DNA of 64,000 bases, from NCBI GenBank assembly GCA_965207915.1, contig OZ242304.1, positions 2,108,001 to 2,172,000 on the forward strand. Direction: 5' to 3'. Position numbers and translations under genes: made by a program. The DNA comes from VXNJ01 sp009840625. Lineage in GTDB: Bacteria; Chloroflexota; UBA11872; VXNJ01. Position 1 is the first letter of the stretch, and each line of letters begins with the position of its first letter. Shown here piece by piece: positions 8,504 to 17,347 of this stretch. The notes under the pieces were generated by a model, which saw nothing but the letters and a program-made list of their open reading frames with translations, was not told the origin of the DNA and searched no databases.

Positions 8504-9466
8504 GTGCGAAAGACCCGTCTAGGAACCACCGAACTCTCAGTCACCCCAGTGTGCATCGGCACCGGCGTGCTGGGCAATATGCCCGACTCGTACACGTATG
8601 AAGTCGACGCGGAGCGAGCCCGGTCCACGGTGCGGGCCATATTCGACGGGCCGATCAACTTCCTCGATACGTCGCGAAACTACGGATTCGGACGGTCCGA
8701 GCAACGCGTCGGCGATGTCATCCGCGAGCGCGGGGGCAAACCGGCCGATCTGGTCATATCCACCAAACTCGATCGCGACATGGAAACCGGCCGTTTTGAC
8801 GCCGGCCAGGCGCGGCGGTCGATTGAGGAAAGCCTTGCCGTACTTGGCGTCGACAAGGTGGAAATCCTGCACCTGCACGACCCTGAATATGCCGCCGACG
8901 TCGGGGAGGTTACCCGATCGGGAGGTGCGCTGGATGAGCTATTCAAGATCCGCGAAGAAGGTCTCTGCGACTACGTAGGGCTGGCCGCCGGTGACGTGAT
9001 GGTAATGGCGCCGCTGGTCGGTACTTGGGACTTTGACTTCTTGATCACGCATAACCGATGCTCGATCCTCAACGGCAATGCCGAATCCTTGATCGATCAG
9101 GCAATCGAACGCGGGATGGTCGTTCTTAACGCCGCGCCTTATATGGGCGGCATCCTCGCCAAGGGGACCGATGCGTTTCCGAGGCTTACGTATATGCCGG
9201 CTACGTCGCGACAACTGGCGCCGGTACGCCGGATCGAGCGGATCTGCCACGAATTCCAGGTGCCACTGGGGGCCGCCGCGTTACAGTACTCGCTGCGCAA
9301 CGCGCGCGTGGCTGCCACGATCTGCGGGTGCTCCCATCCGGACCGCATCGGGCAAACTGTGGCCTGGGCAGAATTCCCGATTCCTGATCGGTTTTGGACC
9401 GAAGTTGCCCAGGTTCCTCGGAATTTCGACAATCCCGAAGCAAGTCGTGTGTATCGTCCCGGTTAG
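8504..9466 (+). CDS. Aldo/keto reductase, copy 2
   Basis: This 320-residue paralogue of the preceding gene is alike over the full length, with conserved blocks such as DVIRERGGKPADLVIS, EILHLHDPEYAAD and VLNAAPYMGG. Catalytic Asp, Tyr, Lys and His are all retained. I start at the GTG at 8504: it has a GGAG site 7 bases upstream and gives the same length as copy 1, whereas the GTG at 8480 adds eight unmatched residues. The two genes are a tandem duplication that has diverged at scattered sites, so they may differ in substrate. The stop overlaps the convergent histidine kinase stop by 4 bp. Confidence 0.88.
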   Translation: MRKTRLGTTELSVTPVCIGTGVLGNMPDSYTYEVDAERARSTVRAIFDGPINFLDTSRNYGFGRSEQRVGDVIRERGGKPADLVISTKLDRDMETGRFDAGQARRSIEESLAVLGVDKVEILHLHDPEYAADVGEVTRSGGALDELFKIREEGLCDYVGLAAGDVMVMAPLVGTWDFDFLITHNRCSILNGNAESLIDQAIERGMVVLNAAPYMGGILAKGTDAFPRLTYMPATSRQLAPVRRIERICHEFQVPLGAAALQYSLRNARVAATICGCSHPDRIGQTVAWAEFPIPDRFWTEVAQVPRNFDNPEASRVYRPG

Positions 9467-11694
9467 CTAGCTTCGACGGCACCGGCCAGCGGTGGTTCGA
9501 CCGGGAACCGGATAGTGAACTCGGTGAACTGGCCCGGTTCGGATTCCACGCTCATCGTCCCGCCGCGCCTGACGACGATGTCGTTGGAGATTGAAAGCCC
9601 CAGACCCGTTCCCTGATCGGTCGGCTTGGTCGTAAAAAACGGATTGAAGATCTTGTCCACGACGTCGGCCGGGATGCCGGAACCGTTGTCGCGAACCCTG
9701 ATCTCGACGTTTTCGGGATCTTTGGCCGACATGAGCCGGATTCGTGGACCGCTTTCGCCGCCATTGCTAGGGGCGGGCCCGGCGATGGTGCCGCGCCAGC
9801 GCTCGTCGACCGCGTAGCAGGCGTTGGACACGAGGTTCAGGATCACCCTTCCCATGTCCTGCGGGATCACCATCACCTGGCCGACGTCCGGATCTAGCTC
9901 GTAGGCAAGGTCGGCCTGCAGGTCGGGGTCTTTGGACCGGGCTCCCTGAAACGCCAGCTTGGCGTGCAGGGAAATCAGGTGGTTTATGTCGGTGGCCTGC
10001 AGCTCTCCCGATCCGCGGCCCATGCGCAGCATGTTGGTCACGATGTTTTCGGCGCGCTGGCAGTGGTTGCGGATCCGCTCCAGGTTGTCTTCCAGGTCGG
10101 TTGCGACTTCGACGATGATCTCGCGCCCCTCCTCGTCAATCTCGCCGCTTTCGGGATCGGCCACGTCTCCGAGTTCCTCGAGCAGCTCTTCCGAGGCCTC
10201 GGAAAAGTTCTTGATGAAATTGAGCGGATTGCGGATTTCGTGGGCGACTGCGGCGGTGAGTTCGCCCAGGGCGGCGAGTTTCTCCTGGGCCACGATCTGT
10301 CCTTGAGCGCGCCGCAGTTCGGCCACCGCGGCCTCGAGCTCCTTGTTGTTTTCCTGCAGCTGCTGGGCCAGTTCCTCGACCAGGTTCAGGCGCTGTACTT
10401 CGAGGGCGTGGCGACGGAAAACCTCCAGCGTCTCACCCAGTTCGGCGATTTCGTCGTTCCCGGCCACCACTTCGCGGGCCTCCAGATCGCCCCCGGCCAA
10501 CCGTCGCATCCAGACCGCGAGCTGGTCTATGCGGGCGGTTATGACGCGGCCAACGTAAAGCCAGGCGATAAGCAATCCGCCGGCGACCGCCAGGGCGGTA
10601 ATGGCGAATAGGAACAGGCGGCCGACTTGAATTGAATTCGAAGCATCCATGCTGGCGCTGGCGGCATCGCCGGATGCGGCGCGCACGAGGTTGTCCACGT
10701 GCAGGCCGAGGATTCCCGCGCTCGCCTGGCTGTGACTCATCGTATCGGCCTGCTGCTGGGTGATGCGCAGCTTGTTCTCCATGGTGTCGAACCCGCCCGC
10801 TTCCGTCAGCGCCAGTCCCTGCAGCTGGCCGAATGCCGGTGCGAGCAATCCCTGGATCGGGTGACCGGCCAGCCCGGCGAGACCCAGCTGCATTCGTTCG
10901 GCGGCCGCTTCGAATCGCTCCCGCAGGGGCTCAACCGCCGCTGCCTGGTCGAGGATGAACGCCGACGCCAACACCTGCACCGCGATATTGGCATCGGCCT
11001 GAAGATCAGTCAGGCGGCGGTAAACGTTCAGCTCCTCAGAGGTCAGGTAGTCCCCGATCTGGGTGCCGGGCCCGGCCGACAAGGCTGGGTCATCGCGGAT
11101 GCCGGTCGCCAGGAAGAAGAGCTGGTCGTCGATAGCCGGACCCAGCAGCCCGGCCAAGTCATCGCGCAGCAGCGCGATCTGATCGCTGATGAGGGCCGCC
11201 CGGGCGTTCAGCTCCAGAATCTGGCGCTGATCATCTTCAAGCTGGGCTATGTCTTGAGAAATGGCGGCGCTCAATTGGCGTATCTGGGCCACGTCCTCGC
11301 CCTGACCGGCGAACCCCGCCAGGACGGCGTCCAGTTCGGCGCGCACCGCGGCGGCCTCCTCGGCGGCCAGGTCGAATTGTTCTGGGGAATCCGCCGATGC
11401 CAGCCGGGGCCCCACCGCCACCAGATTTCCGGAGATTCGAGCCAGGTCAAAGGCCGCCGTCAACTCCGGCACCGCGTTCTCGGTGATCTGAGTCTGGAAT
11501 CGGCCAACGACTTCGAAAGAAATCAGGGCCACGGTGCCCGCCAGCAGCGTCATGACCAAGGCACCGCCGATGCCCAGATACATCTGGGTCGCGATGCGGC
11601 GCGGCAGCGCCGGGAGGTTGGCCAAGAGCCAATCCCAGTCGGCGCGGATGGCATCACCCGCCGCCCGCGCCCATCGGTTTCCGGTCAGTGCCAT
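9463..11694 (-). CDS. Transmembrane sensor histidine kinase
   Basis: This 743-residue kinase has a membrane segment at about residues 38-60, a long helical extracytoplasmic region, and a second membrane segment at about 365-390. HAMP, a coiled coil rich in Gln and Glu, HisKA and an HATPase domain follow. The phospho-acceptor is His485 in AVAHEIRNPLNF. The ATP site shows the N box LNLVSNACYAVDE, the G1 box VRDNGSGIPADVV and the G2 box GTGLGLSIS. The helical sensor resembles TorS-type sensors that dock a periplasmic binding protein, which fits the binding protein encoded 8 bp upstream. The likely partner is the receiver domain of the RR/PP2C protein in the same operon; that pairing is inferred. 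Confidence 0.9.
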   Translation of the reverse strand: MALTGNRWARAAGDAIRADWDWLLANLPALPRRIATQMYLGIGGALVMTLLAGTVALISFEVVGRFQTQITENAVPELTAAFDLARISGNLVAVGPRLASADSPEQFDLAAEEAAAVRAELDAVLAGFAGQGEDVAQIRQLSAAISQDIAQLEDDQRQILELNARAALISDQIALLRDDLAGLLGPAIDDQLFFLATGIRDDPALSAGPGTQIGDYLTSEELNVYRRLTDLQADANIAVQVLASAFILDQAAAVEPLRERFEAAAERMQLGLAGLAGHPIQGLLAPAFGQLQGLALTEAGGFDTMENKLRITQQQADTMSHSQASAGILGLHVDNLVRAASGDAASASMDASNSIQVGRLFLFAITALAVAGGLLIAWLYVGRVITARIDQLAVWMRRLAGGDLEAREVVAGNDEIAELGETLEVFRRHALEVQRLNLVEELAQQLQENNKELEAAVAELRRAQGQIVAQEKLAALGELTAAVAHEIRNPLNFIKNFSEASEELLEELGDVADPESGEIDEEGREIIVEVATDLEDNLERIRNHCQRAENIVTNMLRMGRGSGELQATDINHLISLHAKLAFQGARSKDPDLQADLAYELDPDVGQVMVIPQDMGRVILNLVSNACYAVDERWRGTIAGPAPSNGGESGPRIRLMSAKDPENVEIRVRDNGSGIPADVVDKIFNPFFTTKPTDQGTGLGLSISNDIVVRRGGTMSVESEPGQFTEFTIRFPVEPPLAGAVEAS

Positions 11695-11702
11695 CGGTGA
11701 CT

Positions 11703-12980
11703 CTAAACCGGAACGGCGGGAGGGTTGTCGGGAGCGAGGGGCCGGAAACGCCCTTCGGGTCCGATTTCGGTCAGGAACACGCTGTCGGAACCCTGGTTGT
11801 CATCGGGCCCGAAGGAGAGGGGGAACCCTCCCAATTCGAATTCGACCAGCGATTTGAGCCCGTCAACAAAGCATGTCCGGCTCAGGTCTGGGCCGCAGGC
11901 GGCCAGCCCCGCGATTGCCAGGCGTCCGGCCAGATAGCCCTCGAGCGAGACGAATCCGGGCAGGCCGGTGACATCGTGCGACGCCATCGCGTCCAAGTAC
12001 TCGACCACTATCGGCACCGACCGGTCGGTGGGCAGGGGCACAACCTGGGTGACTTTCACTCCCTCGCCGTCCGGCCCCAGCTGCTGGGCGAGCGAATTTG
12101 ACCCAACAAACGAAATCGCGATGAACTCTGAATCCAATCCGATCGACTTGGCCAGGCTGATCAACGTACCGACCGGTTCGTAAGCGCCGATTAGGATGAT
12201 CGCTTCGGGTTCGGCCGCCGACAGGTCCAGCAGCGCCGTCTTGATGGCGGTGGTGTTGCGCGGATATAGCCCGACCCCGACCGGCTCAAGGCCCCGCCTC
12301 GCCAGGGCGTCCCGGGCGCCGTTGTACCCGGTCCTGCCGAAGGAATCGTCCTGGTATAGGACTCCGATGCGGTCGAAGCCGCGTCGATCTACGAACAGTC
12401 CGACCATCGTCTCTGTTTCCTGCGCATAGGAAGCGCGCAGGTTGATCACGTGCTCGAGTTGCGGATCGCGCAGAAACGCCGCGCCGGTGAAGGGGGCTAT
12501 GAAGGGCACCCCCGCTTCGCCGGCAACCGGAACCGTAGAACGGGAAGTCGGGGTTCCCACCGATCCGATCAGCGCAAAGACTTCCTGCACACCGATCAAC
12601 TGCTGAGCGTTGGTGATTGCCGCCTCCGGTTCGTAGGCATCGTCCAGGGACACCAGCTCAAGCCTCCGGCCGTTGACTCCTCCCGATCGATTGGCTTCCG
12701 CGAACGCGGCTTCAATGCCGCGCCGCATTTCGATGCCCAGTCCCTGCGCCGGTCCGCTGAATGCGGCGGTTTGGCCGAAAACTACCCGGTCATTGAAAAT
12801 CCCGGGTTCCGGGCCCGGGTCCGGGGCCACGGCCGGTACCGGCCCGGTCGCGTCCGCGTTCACGTTTGCGGGCGCGTCGGGGCGTGTCAACACAAACACC
12901 ATCGCCGCAATGGCCGCGCCCAAGACCACCAGCCCCGCCAACGCGGCAAGGGCTGGCCGGCGGGTCAACAGCGGAATCAC
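11703..12980 (-). CDS. Membrane-anchored periplasmic ligand-binding protein (LivK type)
   Basis: This 425-residue type I periplasmic binding protein has an uncleaved-looking N-terminal membrane anchor (about residues 8-31) and a Pro/Ala-rich linker. The Leu/Ile/Val-binding fold follows: VVFGQTAAFSGPAQGLGIEMRRGIEAAFAEAN, split here by lobes containing FALIGSVGTPTS and IGVLYQDDSFGRTGYNGA. No ABC permease or ATPase gene lies nearby, so it is unlikely to serve transport. The GTG start overlaps the RsbW-like stop (GTGA), and the histidine kinase follows after 8 bp. It probably presents a bound amino acid or other small ligand to that kinase. Confidence 0.88.
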   Translation of the reverse strand: MIPLLTRRPALAALAGLVVLGAAIAAMVFVLTRPDAPANVNADATGPVPAVAPDPGPEPGIFNDRVVFGQTAAFSGPAQGLGIEMRRGIEAAFAEANRSGGVNGRRLELVSLDDAYEPEAAITNAQQLIGVQEVFALIGSVGTPTSRSTVPVAGEAGVPFIAPFTGAAFLRDPQLEHVINLRASYAQETETMVGLFVDRRGFDRIGVLYQDDSFGRTGYNGARDALARRGLEPVGVGLYPRNTTAIKTALLDLSAAEPEAIILIGAYEPVGTLISLAKSIGLDSEFIAISFVGSNSLAQQLGPDGEGVKVTQVVPLPTDRSVPIVVEYLDAMASHDVTGLPGFVSLEGYLAGRLAIAGLAACGPDLSRTCFVDGLKSLVEFELGGFPLSFGPDDNQGSDSVFLTEIGPEGRFRPLAPDNPPAVPV

Positions 12981-13390
12981 TTTGCCCGATTGGCAACCAT
13001 GGTCAGGTTGTTGCGGCCGCTTCCGCGGTCGTAGGAAACCATGTCCATCAGAGTTTCCACCAGGTGGACTCCAAGCCCACCGATGCGGCGGTCGGCGACC
13101 GACGCCTCCAGATCCGGGGCGGGCGCGTCGACAAACGGATTAAACGCCGGACCAGGATCCGAGAAGACGACCGTTACCGATTCCGGCGTCGAATCGATCG
13201 TCACCTGGATGGCCTGGTCATTGGAAAGGCCGGCGTAGGAGACGATGTTCATGCCGATTTCCTCGACCGCCAACGCAACCTTGTATTCGAGATCGGGCGT
13301 CCAATCGTCGTCGGCCGACACTTCGGCAACGGTATCGGCAAGCTTGCTGACCGAGTCCAGTTCCGGGGTGAGCGAGAGCTCGCGCTTCAC
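12977..13390 (-). CDS. RsbW/SpoIIAB-like serine kinase (GHKL ATPase)
   Basis: This 137-residue HATPase_c_2 protein is of the anti-sigma/serine-kinase type. The N box is YKVALAVEEIGMNIVSYA, the G1-like box VVFSDPGPAFNP, and the glycine-rich ATP lid RRIGGLGVHLVETLMD. I start at the GTG at 13390, which overlaps the upstream phosphatase stop as GTGA; the longer frame would add 13 residues inside that gene. In partner switches such a kinase phosphorylates a STAS protein and sequesters a sigma factor or other target. The matching STAS and phosphatase genes are in the same operon. No sigma factor gene is seen. Confidence 0.88.
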   Translation of the reverse strand: MKRELSLTPELDSVSKLADTVAEVSADDDWTPDLEYKVALAVEEIGMNIVSYAGLSNDQAIQVTIDSTPESVTVVFSDPGPAFNPFVDAPAPDLEASVADRRIGGLGVHLVETLMDMVSYDRGSGRNNLTMVANRAK

Positions 13391-14598
13391 AGCCGCGATC
13401 CCGGCGCCAGTCGCTGCAAAACAAGGCACGTGATGTCGTCGAACTGGTCCTGTTCGGCGGCGAACCGTTTGACGGCCGCCACCACATCGTTTACCGTTGC
13501 GCCGGCGTGCGACGGGGGTTTTTCGGCGAACAGCTGCATCAGGCGACCGAGGCCGAACTGTTCCTCCTGCGGGCTCATTGCGTCGGTGACCCCGTCGGTA
13601 TAGGCCACAAACGTATCTCCGACTTGCATCTTTATCGATTCGGCCGAATACGGCATTCCCGGCAAGACTCCGAGCGCAACTCCGCCGGTCGAAGGGATGG
13701 TGCGCGCCCCGTCTCTGTCAACCAACACCGGCAGGTCATGCCCGCCGTTGGCGTAGGTAAGGGTTCCGCTGGCAGGTTCGTACTCGGCGTAAAAGGCGGT
13801 GACGAACATCATGTTGGGGTTGTCGGCGCTGAGCAAGTCGTTGGCCCGCGTAAGCACCTCGGCGGCGTCGCATCCGTCTAAGGCGGCCCCCTTGATCGTG
13901 GTGCGCGCCGACATCATGAACATCGCCGCCGACACGCCCTTGTCGGATACGTCGGCGATGACCAAACCGACGTTTCCGTTCGGCAGTTCTAGGAAATCGT
14001 AGAAGTCGCCGCCCACGTTGCGGGCGGCCTGCATGAATCCGGAGATTTCGAAATCGTCGCTCTTCGGAAACGACTTCGGCAGGATTGATTCCTGCAGGCG
14101 CCGCGCAATGTCCAATTCGCGCTGCAGCGAGACAAGTTGGTCCCTGGCCGCCAGCGCGTTGCGCCATTCGGCAAGGTTGTTGAGCGCGCGCTCAATGGTG
14201 ATGTCCAGGTCTTTGAAATCGACCGGTTTGGTGACGAAATCGAACGCGCCCCGATTCATGGCGGTTCGGATGTTGTCCATGTCACCGTATGCGGAGATGA
14301 TGACTGACCGAATGTCGTCGGTGATCTGCGGAATCTGTTGCAGGAGCGTCAACCCGTCCATCCTCGGCATGTTGATGTCGGAGAGGACTAGCTCGATCTC
14401 CTTGTCCTGCTCGAGAAGGGCGACGGCCTCGACGCCGTTGCCGGCGAATTGAAATTCGTATTGACCGGACCTGATCTGGCGACGCATGCGCTGCAGGATC
14501 AGCGGCTCCAGGTCAGGCTCGTCATCGACCACCAGAATCTTCCGGGTCGGGCCTTCGTAGCGGGTCCGAGACCGGCGTCTAGGTCTGTCCGGGGGCAC
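13387..14598 (-). CDS. Response regulator with PP2C (RsbU/SpoIIE-type) phosphatase output
   Basis: This 403-residue protein has an N-terminal receiver domain (about 20-140) with ILVVDDEPD, the phospho-acceptor Asp74 in VLSDINMPRMDG, and the conserved Lys in FVTKPVDF. A coiled linker with DIARRLQESILPKSF leads into a PP2C SpoIIE domain (about 190-395). Metal ligands are visible in NVGGDFYDF, VIADVSDKG, YTDGVTDAM and DDITCLV. It should dephosphorylate the STAS protein when its receiver is phosphorylated by the histidine kinase encoded downstream. The start is a GTG; the first 18 residues are basic and weakly conserved, so the start is not certain. Confidence 0.92.
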   Translation of the reverse strand: MPPDRPRRRSRTRYEGPTRKILVVDDEPDLEPLILQRMRRQIRSGQYEFQFAGNGVEAVALLEQDKEIELVLSDINMPRMDGLTLLQQIPQITDDIRSVIISAYGDMDNIRTAMNRGAFDFVTKPVDFKDLDITIERALNNLAEWRNALAARDQLVSLQRELDIARRLQESILPKSFPKSDDFEISGFMQAARNVGGDFYDFLELPNGNVGLVIADVSDKGVSAAMFMMSARTTIKGAALDGCDAAEVLTRANDLLSADNPNMMFVTAFYAEYEPASGTLTYANGGHDLPVLVDRDGARTIPSTGGVALGVLPGMPYSAESIKMQVGDTFVAYTDGVTDAMSPQEEQFGLGRLMQLFAEKPPSHAGATVNDVVAAVKRFAAEQDQFDDITCLVLQRLAPGSRL

Positions 14599-14637
14599 CG
14601 GAAAAGTCTTTGTGGAGGACTCTAGTCGGGCTCGGCC

Positions 14638-14973
14638 CTAGCCCTGCAGGTCGGCGAGAGCGGCGGGCCTATCGGCGTGGACGTTGATGATCTTGTCGAA
14701 TCCGGAGATCTTGAATATTTCGGAAATCGACTCGCTAAGACTGCAGACTGCCAGCTGTCCGCCCTTTTGGTCGAGCTGGCGGGCCACCAGCAGTACAACC
14801 CGAAGCCCGGCGCTGGAGATGTAGGAGAGGTCCGCGAAATCCAGCAGCAGTCGGCGGTCATCGTCGCCGAGCGCCGATTCCAATTCGGTCTGTACTTGTC
14901 GGGCGTTGGTCCCGTCGATGCGGCCGGAGAGTCCGGCGATCAGTATTGGACCCTCGCGGGCGGTGTCAATCAC
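14638..14973 (-). CDS. STAS-domain anti-sigma factor antagonist
   Basis: This 111-residue single-domain STAS protein resembles SpoIIAA/RsbV. The phosphorylation loop is DLSYISSAGLRVV, with Ser53 or Ser54 as the expected substrate of the RsbW-like kinase. LSGRIDGTNARQVQTEL is the usual first helix region. It is the first gene of the cassette; the phosphatase gene begins 39 bp downstream. The promoter region upstream carries two identical 12-bp direct repeats at 15010-15036. In known partner switches the dephosphorylated form binds the kinase and frees its target. Confidence 0.9.
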   Translation of the reverse strand: MIDTAREGPILIAGLSGRIDGTNARQVQTELESALGDDDRRLLLDFADLSYISSAGLRVVLLVARQLDQKGGQLAVCSLSESISEIFKISGFDKIINVHADRPAALADLQG

Positions 14974-15009
14974 GGTCCATCCAATTCCAGCGCGGGCAAA
15001 GATTCAGTG

Positions 15010-15036
15010 CCAATTATTCCAGCCCCAATTATTCCA
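15010..15036 (-). repeat. Two 12-bp direct repeats upstream of the STAS operon
   Basis: The minus strand reads TGGAATAATTGG twice, at 15025-15036 and 15010-15021, with a 15-bp period. They end 37 bases upstream of the STAS start codon. The AT-rich identical copies stand out in a GC-rich setting and may be a tandem operator or activator site. No protein can be named. Confidence 0.55.
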
Positions 15037-15127
15037 ATGATCGACAAACGGAGCCGGCCTCACGCTCAAGCCAGTTTACGGACTCGGACGCGGAACCTTC
15101 CATAGACCTTAGCGCCCGAGTCTCGAA

Positions 15128-15892
15128 TTAGAGTGGTCGGCGCGCCAGCGAGAATGACTGGCCGGTTGGGCCCCCGGGCGGCAGGCCGGCCATCCAGGCG
15201 ACCAGTTCGCCGACCTCGTCAGGGTGCTTGACGCGTTCGGAAGCTGCGAACGGCACCGGCCGATCCGCGAATTCGGCCAGCACCGTATCCACCGAAGACC
15301 GGTCGCTGGCCCAGGTCACGTTGGTGGTCGCCACCAGCCCTGGAATCACGTCGTTCACTTCGATCCCGCGTTCCCAGACTTCCTGCGAAAGAACCTGCGT
15401 GAGCATGTGCACAGCCGCCTTGGCGGCCGCGTATGAACTGTTGCCGGGCAACGCCGCCAAGCCCATGCCGGAGGCGATGTTTATGATCTTGCCGCCGCTG
15501 GGAATGTCGGCCAGCAGGGCCCTTGTCAGGAAGTAAGTGCCGTACAGATTGATGTCGACGGTCTTGGTCCAAAGTGCCGGGTCGCTGTCGGCCAACTCTC
15601 CCTCGGCAAACGTCCCGCCGGCGTTGTTGACCAGGATGTCGCAGCGCCCGAATTCCGCGACGACCGTTTCGGCGAAATGCTTGACGTTTTCCCAATCGGC
15701 CACGTCGACGCGGGCGGTCGCGCAGCGCCGCCCCAGCTGATTGATTTCGCTCGCCAGGGATTCGAGCTCGCTCACCGTGCGCGAGCACCCCACGACGTCG
15801 GCGCCGGCGCGGGCCAGGGCGATGGCGATCGATCGGCCGATGCCCCGCCCTGCGCCGGAGACTACCGCGACCTTCGATTCGAGGTTGTTCAT
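15128..15892 (-). CDS. Short-chain dehydrogenase/reductase (SDR)
   Basis: This 254-residue classical SDR has the cofactor motif VVSGAGRGIGRSIAIALA, NNAG in DILVNNAGGTF, Ser in NIASGMG and the YxxxK pair in SSYAAAKAAV. The Arg and Ser after the second beta strand (CSRT) suggest NADP preference, which is an inference. I start at the ATG at 15892 because it places the GxxxGxG motif at the usual distance; the open frame runs to 15973 with no family similarity. It is divergent from the aminotransferase gene across 185 bp. The substrate is not identifiable. Confidence 0.86.
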   Translation of the reverse strand: MNNLESKVAVVSGAGRGIGRSIAIALARAGADVVGCSRTVSELESLASEINQLGRRCATARVDVADWENVKHFAETVVAEFGRCDILVNNAGGTFAEGELADSDPALWTKTVDINLYGTYFLTRALLADIPSGGKIINIASGMGLAALPGNSSYAAAKAAVHMLTQVLSQEVWERGIEVNDVIPGLVATTNVTWASDRSSVDTVLAEFADRPVPFAASERVKHPDEVGELVAWMAGLPPGGPTGQSFSLARRPL

Positions 15893-16077
15893 GATCTGAT
15901 TTGCCCCCTGGCAGCCCGCGGCGATAGCAGCCGCCTCCTGGAATCCGAACTCGGTTCTGAGTTGCGTCATCAATTTACCCGTCGCCGGTTCGGTTCGGTC
16001 GGCGTTAGGTCAAAATCGTTCGGTTTGGCTTGGCCAATCGACGATCGTTCCGACGCCCTCCAGGCAGTGCCCTGACT

Positions 16078-17253
16078 ATGCAAATCTCCCAGCGTGCTCT
16101 TCGCATGGCCGAATCGGCCACCATGGCGGTGACCGGTCGGGCCGCCCAGTTGCGCCGCGAAGGCGTCGACGTCGTCAGCTTCGGCGCCGGCGAGCCCGAT
16201 TTCGACACCCCGGACCACGTCAAGCGAGCTGCCATCGACGCCCTCCAGGGTGGCCAGACCGGATACGCGGCCCCGGCTTCGGGGATCGTGCCGCTAAAGA
16301 CCGCGATAGTCGATGCCCTGGCGCGCGATGCCGGGCTGCATTACCGATCCGACCAGCTGATCGTCACTTGCGGCGGCAAGGAAGCGTTGTTTCTGGCGTT
16401 CGCGGCCATCCTGGACCCGGGTGACGAGGTGATCGTGCCGGCGCCGTACTGGGTCTCGTTTCCGGAGCAGGTCGCGCTCTGCGACGGCGTCCCGGTGATC
16501 GTGGAGGGGAGTCCGCAAAACGACTACAAATTGACTCCTGATCAGGTCGCCGCGGCGCTGTCCGATCGAACCCGGGCATTCGTGTTCAACTCACCGTCCA
16601 ACCCGGGCGGATTCGTCTATTCACCGGAGGAAGCGGCGGCGATCGCCGAAGTCCTGGCCGGCTCAGAAGTGATCGTCCTGGCCGACGAGATCTATGACCA
16701 GCTGGTTTTTGGCGGGGCAAGTTTTGCCAACTTCGCCAGCCTGTCGGACGACGCCTACGCGCGCACGGTAACGTTCAATGCCTCCAGCAAGACCTACGCG
16801 ATGACCGGCTGGCGATTGGGATTTGCGGCCGGTCCGGCAGAGATCATCGGGGCGATGGCCAAGATTCAGACCCAGACCACGTCCGGGGCCTGTAACTTCA
16901 CCCAATTCGGCTATGCGGCCGCTCTAGCCGGCGATCAAGCGATAGTGGCCGAACGGCGCGAGGAGTTTGCCCGCCGCGGACGCTACTGCTTCGAACGCCT
17001 CAACGCCATGCCGGGCGTTACCTGCCCGCGACCGCAGGGCGCTTTTTACGTCCTGCCCGACGTCTCGGCCAACTACTCGCGGCTGGGAGTTGCCGGTTCG
17101 GTCGAATTTGCCCAGCGGCTGCTTGAAGAAGGGCGGGTAGCGGTGGTGCCCGGCGAAGCGTTTGGAATGGATGCGACCGTGCGTCTCAGCTTTGCCACCG
17201 ACATGGAGACCATTGCCCGTGGACTCGACCGCGTCGCCGAGTTTCTCGCGTGA
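16078..17253 (+). CDS. Class I/II pyridoxal-phosphate aminotransferase (aspartate aminotransferase-like)
   Basis: This 391-residue fold-type I aminotransferase resembles the thermophile-type aspartate aminotransferases. It has FGAGEPDFDTPDHVK near the N-terminus, the NSPSNPGG segment, ADEIYDQLVF with the PLP-ring Asp, the Schiff-base Lys in NASSKTYAMTGWRLG, and a C-terminal Arg in ATVRLSFA that binds the substrate carboxylate. The ATG at 16078 starts MQISQRALRMAESATM, as in the family; the upstream in-frame ATG at 16030 adds an unrelated 16 residues. It transfers the amino group of aspartate or a similar amino acid to 2-oxoglutarate; exact specificity is not resolved. Confidence 0.88.
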   Translation: MQISQRALRMAESATMAVTGRAAQLRREGVDVVSFGAGEPDFDTPDHVKRAAIDALQGGQTGYAAPASGIVPLKTAIVDALARDAGLHYRSDQLIVTCGGKEALFLAFAAILDPGDEVIVPAPYWVSFPEQVALCDGVPVIVEGSPQNDYKLTPDQVAAALSDRTRAFVFNSPSNPGGFVYSPEEAAAIAEVLAGSEVIVLADEIYDQLVFGGASFANFASLSDDAYARTVTFNASSKTYAMTGWRLGFAAGPAEIIGAMAKIQTQTTSGACNFTQFGYAAALAGDQAIVAERREEFARRGRYCFERLNAMPGVTCPRPQGAFYVLPDVSANYSRLGVAGSVEFAQRLLEEGRVAVVPGEAFGMDATVRLSFATDMETIARGLDRVAEFLA

Positions 17254-17347
17254 TCGGCGGCTTAGCTTGACGCCGGACTGCTGCCCACCGCCCCGGTCCG
17301 GTGTTTCGGAAGTTGAACCCCGACCAGGCGTCCGGGAGACCGGTGTA

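Noticed and set aside
14995..15013. Sigma-54-like promoter TTGGCAC...TTGCC before the STAS gene
   Set aside because: The GG and GC elements are two bases too far apart for a sigma-54 site.
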